Source: Lycium barbarum | Taxonomy: Eukaryota > Streptophyta > Magnoliopsida > Solanales > Solanaceae | Length of the DNA stretch: 64,000 nt | NCBI RefSeq assembly: GCF_019175385.1 | Contig: NC_083341.1 | Location: 23,196,203 to 23,260,202, forward strand | Direction of reading: 5' to 3' | Shown here: positions 22,512-34,579 of the stretch, in pieces | How positions within the stretch are numbered: the stretch's first letter is position 1 | How the letters are laid out: each line of letters opens with the position of its first letter | Notes under the pieces: generated by a model | The model's input: only the letters and a program-made list of their open reading frames with translations | Told to the model about the DNA's origin: nothing | Database searches by the model: none | Program-made: the position numbers and the translations under genes

Positions 22512-22744
22512 AAGTCCCAGTGAAAATCCTTGATCGTCAGGTTCGCAAGTTGAGAATGAAAGAAGTTTCCTCAGTAAAGGTTTTATGAAGGAGTCAAAAA
22601 TTTCAAGAAGCTACGTGGGAAGCAGAAGAGGACATGAAGTCCAGATAGCTCCATCTCTTTGAAGAGTCAGCAGAAAGCGTTGAAGGTAATTTATCTTCTC
22701 ATCCAGATTCCTTTCATGGTTCCCAGTTCCCAATATTCAGCTAG
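22512..22744 (+). pseudogene. Element A chromodomain and polyprotein end
   Basis: Coding resumes with EVPVKILDRQVRKLRMKEV, then TWEAEEDMKSR and LHLFEE, the C-terminal chromodomain of a Tekay-like integrase. A TGA replaces Trp after VKVL (near 22586) and a TAG lies after MKSR (near 22647). The frame closes at TAG 22742. It directly continues the sequence cut at 18925. Confidence 0.88.
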
Positions 22745-22897
22745 TTCTATAGTTACTCAGTTCAGCAAATAATTCAGTTCAACCCCCTTTTTAGTTCAGC
22801 ATTCATGTGTTCATGTCAGTTAGTGTACACATGTTGTAGCAGTCACTCTTTACCAGAATCCATCATTCAAGGACGAATGATCCCAAGGGGGAGATAT
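22745..22897 (+). other. Element A 3' untranslated stretch and polypurine tract
   Basis: Non-coding, with CAAGGACGAATGATC upstream of the tract, as in B. The polypurine run AAGGGGGAGA (22885-22894) sits three bases before the 3' LTR. Confidence 0.8.
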
Positions 22898-24470
22898 TGT
22901 AACACCTCAGACCCTTAACTTAAGCTTTGACCATGATTTTAGACTTGGAAAATTAGATAGAGAATGTTGGAGTTGGAATTTTTCTTCTATTCAACAAATG
23001 GAATTTTACGCCCAGAATTACGGGCCGTAATTTGAATTACAGACCGTAATTCAGTCCGTAATTAGTAAGTTGGTCACTGATTTTCATATGGAAAATTACG
23101 GTCAGGAATTATGGACCATAATTCATGACCGTAATTTGGTCCGTAAAAACCCAGCCCGCACCAAAACCTATAAATACCTGGTTTCAGTCCTAATTTTTAT
23201 TTTTACAAGTCCCTAAACCATAGAACGACCTGCTTTTCTCCACCATCACCAAGAACACTAAGGTAAGCTATACTAACCTATTATAAGTGGATTAAATCAT
23301 TTTTTCATCTAACCTAATTAGGAAATCATTGTTCTTAACCAAGGGTTTTCAAGAAAACCCATATTCAAGGTTTGAGACACAAACTTTTGGGATTCTTCTG
23401 AAAGTTTAGACTTTTATTGTGGATTTTGAAGCAGCTAAGGTATGTGAGGCTAAGTATCTACGTTAGGGAATGTTTATGATTCTCGCTACGCCTCATTCTA
23501 CATGTTTATCAGTGATTTGACTCAGAATACAGTTTAGCCCTAGTTTCTTGAATAGTTGTAGAACTGTTATCTTCTAGGGTTATAGTTTCATAATTCGTTC
23601 ATGGTGATCACTGTGAATATCATGAACTCAGTACGTAATCATTATAGACTTGTGTATTGACAGCACATGAGTCTCAGTCAGTGTTTAATTAGTTATTTGC
23701 TTAAGTTCCATAATCAGAAACAGTTATCATGCTATCAGCTATAGCCAGTGTCAGTCTTGTAAATTGCTTAATGTTGAACACCTGTATCTATATTTTTGGG
23801 CCCTAGGCCACAATTTATGCATACTTATTGCTTGGGCCTGAGGCCATAGTTTTTGTGCACATTATTTGGGCCCTAGGCCACAGTTATATTTATAGTTTTA
23901 CAGGTGGTTCTTCATTCAGAACATACTTCAGATTCTTGCTTTCCTATTCAGTTTAGTTTCAGTTTTAGTACTTATATTTCTTCTTTTAGTTTCTTTACAT
24001 ACCATTACAATTCAAATGTGCTGATGTCTCTTTTCATTGCTTGAGGGCCTGTATCTCGCGATACAGGTAACGATATACAGGTTGACGATCCAGCTAGCTA
24101 GGACCCGCTAGTATCAGCTATTGGTGAGCCCCAGTTCCTCCGAGGTGTTATCCTGCTTTAGATTTCCCAGCATTTAGACAGTTATCTTTAGAGGCTTCAT
24201 AGATATAGTCTAGTTAGTCAGATTTTAACAGTCTTTTATGTTTTAGCCTTGTAGGCTATTTATTCAGACGTTCAGACTTAATTAGTATTTTCACATTTAT
24301 ATATATTTCCAGTCAAACCTTTTAGTAGATCAGCATGTGCTGGTTTTATTTCCTTTATTATTGCATGTTTTGATATCACATGTTGATTCAGCCAACCTAT
24401 GGGTGCTCGGTCACATACAGTTAGGCACCGAGTGCCATGTTACGCCCAGACCATGGTTTGGGCCGTGACA
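22898..24470 (+). repeat. Element A 3' LTR
   Basis: 1573 bp from TGTAACACC to CGTGACA, co-linear with 424-1903. It carries the palindrome ATTACGGGCCGTAAT (23017-23031) plus related words to 23150, a TATA box at 23168-23176 and the GGGCC triplet repeat at 23796-23900. Many substitutions and indels separate it from the 5' copy, so A is much older than B. Confidence 0.9.
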
Positions 24471-24948
24471 TAAATAAATTTCAATTTTCTTGTTTCCATT
24501 TAGTTGAGAAGAATACCGATCGGAAAGATAGTTAATCAAATAAAACATGGAAGAGAGACAACATTAAAATGAGGATTTGTAGGAGAGATAAAGTAATTGT
24601 AGTGCTTAATTTTAGGAAAAGAAAAAGTAATTAGTAACAATGGGTGACCTATAATAGCAGATAAGTTTACCTGATGGTGTAAAGAATTTTGTGCACTGAC
24701 AGTGCACAAAACTTAAACTCAGTGCCCTATTTATCAGCCTGGATCCCACACATAACCACTTAATGTGGTATTGGACTGCTTTGCTATTACTTGTCTAGGC
24801 CCATTCATTACAATACCCCCGACCCTAATAAGAACCGTGTCTTCAAGGTTCGAGTAGGCTTGAGCATCCCTAGGTACAGTTGGATTAGTAAGCAACAAAG
24901 AAGTAACTTGGTTGGCACAACATGGAGTATTCTGGACATGGTTTCATT
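24471..24948. other. Spacer between element A and Ogre-like LTR H, with a perfect palindrome
   Basis: No coding sequence, terminal repeat or primer site. At 24687-24711 there is a perfect inverted repeat with 12-bp arms (TTTTGTGCACTG and its complement) around one base. This is among the few stretches not assigned to an LTR element and could be flanking DNA or a small DNA transposon remnant. Confidence 0.5.
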
Positions 24949-25775
24949 GTTGACACCTATTTTTTGACCTTCCATAAATTATTTTAATTAATCAGAGTCC
25001 TTGGATAATAAATAAAGCAAACCATGCATCTTAAAAAGGGTTAAATAATTTTTATAAAATTGTTTAGATCAATATTTTACCCCTTTAAATTGATAAAGTG
25101 ATTTTTATGACATTATAAATTATTTCGGAATTAATTGGCATTTTATGACATTCATGAAATATTTTGTTGGGATTAATCAAAGGCAAAACAATTTTAGAAT
25201 AATTATTCACTTAATTGTTAATTTTTCAAAAAGACCAATTAACAAATCATTTATTCTCTTTAAATCCAAGGAATTTGAGTAATTAAAAGAATCAACCATT
25301 CTATCCTTCAACCTTTAATTCTGTGTGCTTGCATAATTGAATTAATGATCTGATTTAGTATTTAATTAGATTGATTAGTCAATAAGAGGGGCATTATTGC
25401 AGATTGATTTTTAATTGTTTAATTGTTTTAGTTATGACAACAATTGAATTAATCAATTCATGGTTAAAGCAATTGGGGTCAATTTTGCAAAATTAGCCTT
25501 TTTATGGCCTTAATTGAAATGGCCAAATTCATTTGCTTCAACTTAATTGAGGTCATTAGTGTAATTTAACTTTAATTAGCTAGTTAAACCCAATAGGGTC
25601 ATAATTGAAACAATCAATAAGATTAAAATCAATTAAGGTTGTATTTGCAAAGTTAAGCCCATTTACATAATTAGCCGATTTTAAATCAATTAATCATAAT
25701 TATGTCTTAATTAGGTTATAATTGGAATAGTATGGTTAATAATCAACCATTTTAAACTTTACCCGCTTATTCAAT

Positions 25776-25776
<1 letters not shown>

Positions 25777-25824
<48 letters not shown>
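25777..25824. repeat. (AT)10(AC)14 microsatellite
   Basis: Ten AT units run straight into fourteen AC units without interruption, inside LTR H. Confidence 0.95.
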
Positions 25825-25827
<3 letters not shown>

Positions 25828-26643
25828 ATAGGGTCCAAAAATAGGCCTAGACCCGGCCCAAGTCCGCTCAGCTTAAGGGGGTAATACCCCCCTTTTACAT
25901 TTCATTTCTTACCAAACGACTCCTATCCTCACCCTTTCTCTCTCTTTCCCTTTCCTCGCAAACCTTAAAGCCGCCGCCTACACTTTCTCTTTCTCACTCG
26001 TCTAAAAATGGTAAAATCACAGAGAGGGTAGAGGATACACAGCTTTCGCAGAGTCATTTACATGAAACAATTTATGTTTAGCTTCGTTCTTCACTCAAAT
26101 TCATCCAAACATAGTGGTAATCACCTTTTCTTTTACTTTTCCCTTTTGTTTTCTGAATCAAAACATGATTTTTACATTTTGTTGTTTATTTTTGACTGTA
26201 CGAACTTGATTCTTATTAGTTCATAAGGGTTTGGTTCGGATTGACCTAATATGGGTCAGATCTAACCGTATACGTTTGTCGTCTTTAGATCTTGGTCGTT
26301 GATTTCATGTATTAAAGGTTTAGTTTTGAAAAATAATGTTTGTATCACATCGGTAGTTTTAGCCTTTGAATGAATTTTAGGGTTCTATAACTCACAATTG
26401 AGACAAGTCTTGAACCCTCAAGCAAAGCAAAAGCTTAAAATTTGAGTTCATTCGAGCTTAAAGCTGTGTTTTCAGTAAAATTTTATTCTTAACTTCAAAA
26501 GAGTTAGGTTTTCTAGTTCAATTTTTTTTTTGATTTTATCTATTCTTGTGTGTGGCTGAGTCGAGCAAAGGAAGCACTCAGTCTTTCAAGTTCGTTCTTG
26601 TACACGACTACACATAAAAAAGGTGAGCCTTTATCATTTTCTT

Positions 26644-26666
26644 CCCCCCCCCCCCCCCCCCCCCCC
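26644..26666. repeat. Poly-C tract of 23 bases
   Basis: An uninterrupted C run in LTR H. At the same place in K (62674-62690, reverse orientation) the sequence is a short GGGG plus a run of 14 T on the + strand, so this position is unstable. Confidence 0.93.
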
Positions 26667-29372
26667 ATATTTTAAAATTTATGTTCAGTTAAGTATAATG
26701 TTTAGGTAGCTCTTAATGTGATGTTTGTTGGAGTAATAGTGTAAAAATATTCAGTTTATGCCTGATCTGATATTTACCTAGTTATCAATATGGTGCTAGC
26801 TGAAGTAATGGCATAAAAATCCTCAATTCATGCTTAGTGTAATGTTTAGCTAGTTATTACTAAGGTGTTTTGTTGGGGTAATGGTATGAGATGCTTGTTG
26901 GGGTAATGGTATGAGATTCTTGTAGCAACTAAACAATGGCTCGGCTTGATAGTGTGTTAGATACTGAGGTATATTTGAACTCTTAACTGAACCTTGAATG
27001 ATGGGTAGTCCTTTAAACACTTAAAATGTTGACGCATAGTCCTGAATCTGACAACTTAAGTATGTATTGATGGGTACTGAATAGATTTAGCCCTATTTGG
27101 ATAAACTCACTATTGTGAAGTTAATATTAGACACTAATCAAAATCATAATCATGATAAAAAGGAGTTTAGAAGGGGTTCGAACTAATTGTGAGACTGCTA
27201 GGGTGGAAGTTGTGGACTAAATATAGGTCATTGATTGTTAATAATGAATTAGGAAGATAAATTTCCTTATAGGACTGATCTCTTTAGTATCTAAGATAAA
27301 GTAGGAGAGGGGAAGGGAGAAATGAAGTTATTTAGACCTGTATGACTTTGGCATATGTACTGTTTATTGATATGAGTGGTTCTACCTAAAGCCCAAGCTG
27401 TTAATGGTCTAAATTACTGAGTCACTAGTCATGGGAGTGAGAACTTGAATATTTGCTATGTGGTCTGCTTGATAACATGAATATCTTGCTTTTTGTTGGC
27501 CAGTGCACTTGTATATTATCTCTTGGAACTTGTTTGAGGTTAGTACTCTGCTTCTGAGAAACCAATTGTGCTAAGAATCTTAAGAGTTTGTCTATGTTGA
27601 AAGTTTGAGAGATCAATATTGAAAGCTAAAATTAGATCCTAGTCTGTCTGATTACTTGCCCACCTGTTTTCTCTTCTTTCCTTGAATGGCACTGGTTTCC
27701 ATCCATGTGTGTGATTGTTCCATGTCTGAGGTCTGTAAAAGAGTCTAAGTTAAATACCAAACCTGAATTCATGCTTTAAATCATAAAGTTCCTTCAGAGT
27801 CTTGTTTAAAGTACACTGGATCAATAAGAACCTGCTTGCAATGTCCATTCTTGAACTATTTTGAGCCTTTGATTTGAATTCTGATAATTGGTCTATATGA
27901 TTTGGTGTCATTGCTAGACTGTTTAGCTTTCTGCATCTATGAGAATACGCTGTCTACATGTTTAATTACCATTTCTTTACTATCTAATTGTATGCATCTC
28001 TGGGACTTGGTTGGATAGACCTAATGACATGGCATGACCTATAGAAAGCTTAGACCAATTTGTGATGGTTCTGTGAAGTTAAAATGACTCAAGGAGCCTA
28101 CTAATGACAAGCTGACTCATGTTGTGACTCTAAATAACTTACTGAGTGTAGCGGTTTTATTTTTTTTTCGATTCGTATTTGCACTTGTCTCATTTAAAAA
28201 GGAAAGTATCTTGGGAAAGTACGGTTGTCAATCGTACCGGGAAAAAGCAAAAAAATATACTTGTACGTGGATGGTGCTCTAAATGGACACTGTTCTTAGA
28301 GTTGCCACCTAACTTACAGGTAAGTTAGGAAAACCAGTTCCATAGAGTTCATTTAAAATGACTAAATTTTAAAAGAAACCAATCTATACCAAAGTTTGGG
28401 TAAGGGTTCTGGTAACCCCCACGGGGAAGGTGTTAGGCACCCCAGTATTAAGGATCCGTAAAATACGGTTGACCTACGAGTTCTAATAGTATGCCTTGTA
28501 GATATAAGTTGTTTTTTATAAAAACTACTTTTGTTTATATTTCCGCAAATCAAGGTGTGTCATTTATGCAAAAATACTCACTTTCAAGAAATAAAAATGG
28601 TGGAGTTTTGCTCAAAATTGGGCATTTTGAATTTCGGACTAGAACACCTAGGTTAAAACCCGAAGGCGTTAACCTAAGTAGAACACCACGTAAGCCTACC
28701 CGAATTTTTTAGAAAAAAGGTTTTTAGTTTTAAGTTTTATAAAAATCTTTTTGGAATACTATTATTGTCCACATGTTAACCATTTTTTACATTTTTAGAT
28801 TTTTTGTTTTATCCATAAAGCAATTTCTATCCCAAAATCATTTTTTTACACGTCAATGTTTTACCAAAATCTGTTTTTATAATCTAGAAATAACTTTTTG
28901 GAAATTCCAAATTCGTGACAATTTTAAAAGGGTTCCAATAAGCATATTTTGTCAAATAAATAATATCAAGTGAAGGGGTTGGGCCTACCAATCCCAACAG
29001 AAAAATATTGCAATTTAAACTTATTCCGCTCCAAATCCGCTCCAATGTTTAGCTCGTCCATGGTTGAGGTCGACTCGATCTAATGGAGTTGGTGGGCCTC
29101 GTTGGACCCACCAACGGATAGATATTTTTTCAAAATAAGAGGTATACAACATATTAGTACTTAATCTAGGGACATAAATTTAATTACATAGCCAAAAATT
29201 AATTACAAGACAATTGGGCCAGGCCCATAATTTCTAAATATCAAGGGGAGCGGTCATTTTATGCAAAAAGGGACAAAATTTAAAGAATCTCGACTGAATC
29301 GATGCCCAGTCCCGTATTGTAAAGCAAACATGAATTTTTCTAATGTAGGACAGTGATATTCAAGATATACGC

Positions 29373-29384
29373 GGGGGGGGGGGG
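29373..29384. repeat. Poly-G tract of 12 bases
   Basis: An uninterrupted G run inside LTR G, followed by GGTACCC-like sequence. Confidence 0.9.
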
Positions 29385-31277
29385 TACCCTCCACATATTC
29401 TTATTGTATACTATGTATTCCGATGTTTCTCTTTCAAGCAACTCCTCAAACTACCCAGAAGTAGTATCAAATTTCCAAAAAATACTCAGAACTTAACAAT
29501 GATTCAAACAAGTAGATAGGCAAGTATTTCTTCTCACATAGCAAGTTTTAGGCAAGTAGTTTGAGTAACATTCCAGTGAAAACAGATAGCCAAAGATCTA
29601 GAGTCTAAGCTAAGCAAATCAGCATCCAAAACTCAATACATCAAGCAGTTTTTGAAGTCAAGAAGCTCACGATTAACCTAGTCTAAAATGAGAGCAACTC
29701 TTAGTCAAATAGAGATTTTCAAAATTCCAGTTTGAGGGGATTAATACATGGTTTTCATGAGCACAGTTGCAAACAAGATTTTCAATTTAAAGTCATTTCT
29801 TGAAACAAGTGGTTAACTGAGCAGGTTTAAGGAAAGACTAAATCATGGAAATAAAACAGATTGTTCACTCAAATCACACATAGGAAAGAAAGTCATTTTT
29901 TGGAACTTCTGAGAATGTATAATAATTATAATACTCAACCTAGCCTCTGTTGCTTATTTTCTATAAACTGGTTCATTTTAACCCTTACATGACTTAAGTG
30001 GTTCAAAAATTTGAGTAAGTGTCAAAATGAAAGAACATTTTTACTCTGCTTTACTACTTCAAACCCAAAATTTTCATATAGCACACATAAGCATATAAAG
30101 CTAAGTAGACTCCAAAAAAAAAAGGTCTCAATGTACTCATTAACTTTCATATTGACAACTTTTGATTTCAACATCTTTCAAACTATATATTAGAGCATTT
30201 ACTGAACCACTTAGTCAAGTTAACAAGTTATAAAACTCATTTAGTTTCTACTTTTCAAAACAGTGATGATACTTAAGCAACTTCCAGAGCTTTAAACTAC
30301 AAATCCATTTCTAAGTATGACTTAAGACCATCTTCACACAAAATATACACCAGTCATGAACCAAGTTATAGAAGACACTTAGCAAGTTTCAGGTCATATT
30401 TTAACATTTTAAATAGCAACAAGATGTTAAACTCTAAGTCTCAGACCCAAATATATTCAAGATATTAGACAATTTTCACAAGAAATTCATTTAACCTTAA
30501 CAAATAATTCCAACATTCATTTTGAAGGCAAAATCTCATTAAGCTGAGACAGTTTTGACACACGGAGCAAATATATCACTAAAATGAATCAAGATGGCTA
30601 ATAAAGATCACATTTGGCTAAGTTAAGGCCAACTGAAGTCCAATATCACAAAATCCATTTTAGGGTTTTAAAAATAACTTCAATCTAACTAAAATAGTTA
30701 CTATTTGGTACTGTTTCATTGAAAAGGTCTCAAACATCCAAATTTTAAAAACATAACACTGAACTGAGATTATACCCCTCTTTTAAACCTATTTCTTCTC
30801 ATTTTTAAACCTAACAAGTTATAACACCTATTTAGTTATAATAAGCCAACTTTTAATTCATTCCTTATATCTTAAATAATCAAAACATGGACAGAATTAT
30901 CATTGTAAGTAAGAAATTGACAGTTTATAACACTAAATAAGCTAGAATAGTAAACATTCAAAAACGGAAAATAAAAGTAAAGATTTAGAAAAGGATTTAC
31001 CTTTTGTAGGGGCAACCTAAAGACCAAAAGGGATTGAAATTCAACTTCAAGTAATCAAAAACCCTCTTTGTCTTCCAAAACCTCTTTCTTATATTTTCTT
31101 CTTCTTATATGTCTATTTATATATTGAGTGAATATTAGTATATTCTATAGTATTTTGTAGACTGTTTTTGTATATATATGTATATAGTGTATATTTTTTG
31201 TATAGCTCTTAGATTTTCAGTTTATGCTCTTGATTTTTTTGAAAAAATGTCCTCCCCCTCTCATTCTATTTTCTTTC

Positions 31278-31286
31278 TATTTATAG
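31278..31286 (-). promoter_or_regulatory. TATA box of LTR G
   Basis: CTATAAATA on the reverse strand, followed by a purine-rich leader (GAAAGAAAATAGAATGAGAG). It fits a Pol II core promoter in a retrotransposon LTR. Confidence 0.5.
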
Positions 31287-31948
31287 ACATAGCACACTTA
31301 GGGAATCCTAGGAATAAAATGGACACCTCACCCAAATTTTCCCCCCAGAACCCCAAAATTTTGTACTCTATATCAGAATTGGAAATTTTCACACATAAGA
31401 CAACAAAAATCACAACCAATTGTACCCTAAAATCTACAAAAAAATAAAAATCAAAAAATTTAGGATAGTACGAATACAGCCCATTATGTACTATTCCAAC
31501 GGTACAATTGCACCAAATAGTAAAATCCCCAAATTGTGTACCCTAATCCGTGAAGCATCTAGGAAATTTCCCCTAGATTATTTACTATGTGTATTAAGGT
31601 ACACAAGATGGCTAAGGGCTCGAGGCCCCGCCCATGGCAACCTTAACACAACAAAAAACTGAGTAACAACCTAGGTAAGGATCAATTTAGATAGTAAAAA
31701 AGAAATTCAAAGGGAACTGAACCTGGAAACCATGATTACACATGGTTAATAACGAAACCCCTCAAAGAATTAGCAAAAATGATCCCAAAATCGCCATGAA
31801 TTAGCACGGTATTGGAACCTTAAGAAAGTCGTGAAAATCGCCTGAGAAGGTGATGGGGTGACGGGTTAAGAGAAATGAAAGTGCGGGTGGGGGGTGGGGG
31901 GATGATAAGTTTGTTTTTACAAACTTCTCACCCTTATTTATTTTAATT

Positions 31949-31964
31949 CCCCCCCCCCCCCCCC
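31949..31964. repeat. Poly-C tract of 16 bases
   Basis: An uninterrupted C run inside LTR G, close to a G-rich stretch (GTGGGGGGTGGGGGGA, near 31889-31903) that could pair with it. Confidence 0.92.
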
Positions 31965-32420
31965 AAGTTTTAAATCTTATCAAACAAGCCCCCACCCTAT
32001 TTTAATCAATTATAAACTACATATTATAAACACTTATAACATTAGGTAAAACAATAATTTAGGCAAATTAAAATTTAAAACTCGCAAATTTAAAAAATTA
32101 TCTTTAAAACAAGCCCGATATTGATATGGTTCCGGGTATTATTTAAAAATGTGAAAAATCCAGTCAAAATGAGCCGTAATTAGTATGTTGTTTAAATTAA
32201 CAATTTTCCAGGACTAGATGGAGCGGGATGGAAGTAAATAACTCATATTTCTTATATTTGTTAATTTTTTTCAGGAAATAATAATTAAACGTCATTTTTG
32301 CAATTTTCTCGGGATTTTTGAAATTTTAGAATTAAAAGGAAGTATCTTTACTCCGTCTTTGACTCGAGAAATTTGAAAATTAAAATACGCATCTTATGAG
32401 GTGAAAATTAGGTGTTAACA

Positions 32421-34579
32421 ACTGCCCCTTCGGAGTTCGAGGATGGCAAGGCCATCCTTGAGCTACGAATTTTGACAAACCTAATTTTTACCGAATAAGA
32501 GAGACTACAACTTTCTTTTTATGCAAACATTTAGAAGTATGGCCGGACCCCAGTCTGTGGGCTTCCTACATATCTCAGGTTACATGATAATGCCGGCCAT
32601 TTGTAGTTCTGACTCTATGAGGACTAAAAATAAGGAGATTTTTAGATTATCTCAAGATGTCCTAAGATAATCTTAGGGAATAAGGCTGGACCTCAAAATT
32701 TGAGTAGCCTACATATCCCTGGCTTTTGGGAATCAGGCTAATTATAGTTCGACTCTATGGCTAGAAAAGAAATATCCCTTTATGTGGGAACCCCTCTGAC
32801 AATTTCCGATAAAAATCTGACTAGAGATGGTTTTTGGAAGATTTATAGGGTTTAGTTAATTGAAGGGATGTTTCAACCCTGGTGTAGAAATCTTGGCTCT
32901 CATACACTGTTTTTGGTCGGTTGCCCAAGAAAAGTTCTATGTTTGCTCCACATGTCTTGAGTCTGGCTCATTTTCTCCTATCTTCGTAGCTTTTAGCCAT
33001 CTCCAAATGGTGAGTCCTGTGTGTTAGTGATTTGAAATTTTTATCTTTATCGTAAATGGCATACCTGTACAGCATTCTTGACTTTTGCTTTAAAAGTTGA
33101 CTCTGTCAGTTTTCATTATTTGTCTGGCTTTTAGCGAACGCTCGTTCGTCTTTTTCTTCTTTCCCTGTAAGTGTGTGCTGTTGTGTGTATATATATTTTG
33201 AAATAACTTTGACTACTTTGGATAACAATCGCAATACTTCAGTTGGATCTTTTCTCGTCATTTTAAGATGTTTTCATTTCTCAATGATAACTTCCGTTAG
33301 GCTCTGGGTCGGGCTATACCGCATTCTTGCGAAACCTTCACACCCCAGTCCGATTTTTGTTTTCGTAAGAAGGATGCTATTAATGAAGACCATGCTTCCA
33401 AGTGCAGGGTAATTTTTGTTTCTTCTGACATCCGCTACCCCTGAAAATTTGGAATCACAACATTTTCACATATTACGGTGACTAGCAAATCTGGTGTCGA
33501 CTGCATCGTTATCCTCACATGAAGTCTGCGTTACACCGTTTTGGGACTGCATCACATATAGTCAAAAATACCCAAATGAAAACTGCACAGCAGAGTGCAG
33601 TATCATATTCCTTTCATGATGACCACTAACCGCTGTATCCAGAATTACATCATTTAGTCAGAATATTCAAGTTAACGACTGCATACTCAAGTGAGAGGCC
33701 TTTTATCATGACAATTGCTATCCCTGAACCAAAATTACATCAAATTGAAACAAAATGTAGTAGCGACCGCAAATCTTGATGTAGGAATCATATTTGTATT
33801 TCAACGATTGTGGACATCAACCTCGGAATTATGTTACCTATTTTTGGCTATATATGGACAGCGACTACAGCCCCTTCGGCATGAAGTCATATCGCCCAAA
33901 TCGTCATTTTGAGGAATGAAGCTTACCTCGGTGGTAAGACAGATACGCTCCTTTTTGACTCCAGGGAAGAATACCCGCTCGTCGACAGGGTTCACATCTT
34001 CCAAAAGGACTAGACTCTTGCGCTGTGAATACGGCACTACAATGCCGATATCAACTCTTTATCTTCAAATCACGGATTGTCAGGATGAAAACTATAACCA
34101 CCCTTCGGGCCAAAATTAATCCATCTTTGCCGACATTCTATGTCAACGATCTTAAATTTGATGTCAAAATTATGTCACCTGATTCAGGTGAGAACTGTGC
34201 TTACCAAATTTAAGTCTTCTAATCAGTCAATGTATCAAGGTAAGCCATGAGACGTCTAGGTCGGGGTCTCAATAACTTGATACAATACTGTTTAGTGGAG
34301 ACCAGACTTCGGTAAATCGTGATTATATCTTTTAGTAGTTTTAAAATTTTCTTTTATAAAAATCTTTGTGCTCTGCAAAACGAACAAACTTGTTAGCGTT
34401 AAACAATTTTACTTAGGGAGGATTTCGTTACCTTTTTTGTATGCTCTTCTTCGCCGTTATTCTTGAAATTTCTTCTTCATTTTTTTTGTCGTTGTTGTTG
34501 TTGTTGTCCCTGTTTCAAACATCTTTAGCAAACAAGTTAGTGCAAAACGTCCATACATGTTTGTTCTTGCATCTTAGTG
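32421..34579 (-). other. Element G 3' non-coding region
   Basis: No recognisable coding domains, although RNase H and integrase would be expected here in a complete Ogre element. It contains CCTACATATC(T/C)C phrases (near 32568 and 32710) similar to a recurring Ogre untranslated motif. I read it as the 3' untranslated part joined directly to a truncated pol. A short duplication (AAAACGTCCATRCAT) lies at the joint, near 34543 and 34580. Confidence 0.5.

Larger units (their letters stand above)
24949..28146 (+). repeat. Ogre-like LTR fragment H, forward
   Basis: It begins TGTTGACACCTATTTTTTGACC, the usual start of Ogre/Tat LTRs in Solanaceae (from memory). The part 25900-28140 matches 61225-63457 in reverse orientation. 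It contains an AT/AC microsatellite (25777-25824), a pyrimidine-rich leader near 25930-26000, donor-like GTGAGC at about 26622, and a 23-base C run (26644-26666). It is cut at 28146 by the end of the reverse LTR of G; its continuation is not found in the window. Confidence 0.72.
28147..32420 (-). repeat. Element G 3' LTR (Ogre-like), reverse orientation
   Basis: On the reverse strand it runs from TGTTAACACCTAATTTTCACC (32420) to ...CCGCTACA (28147), 4274 bp. It is preceded by a purine-rich AAGGGGCAGT (32421-32430) acting as polypurine tract. Near the 5' side on the + strand is the block GAGTTGCCACCTAACTTAC, which resembles a conserved end segment of Ogre LTRs. A reverse TATA box (31278-31286), then a leader, then a GTAAAT donor-like site near 30998 suggest the promoter. 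G runs of 12 (29373-29384) and C runs of 16 (31949-31964) occur. It interrupts H at 28146/28147. Confidence 0.75.

Noticed and set aside
31178..31447. An 89-codon forward frame in LTR G
   Set aside because: It runs antisense to the LTR's own TATA box and leader; AT-rich, no recognised motif.
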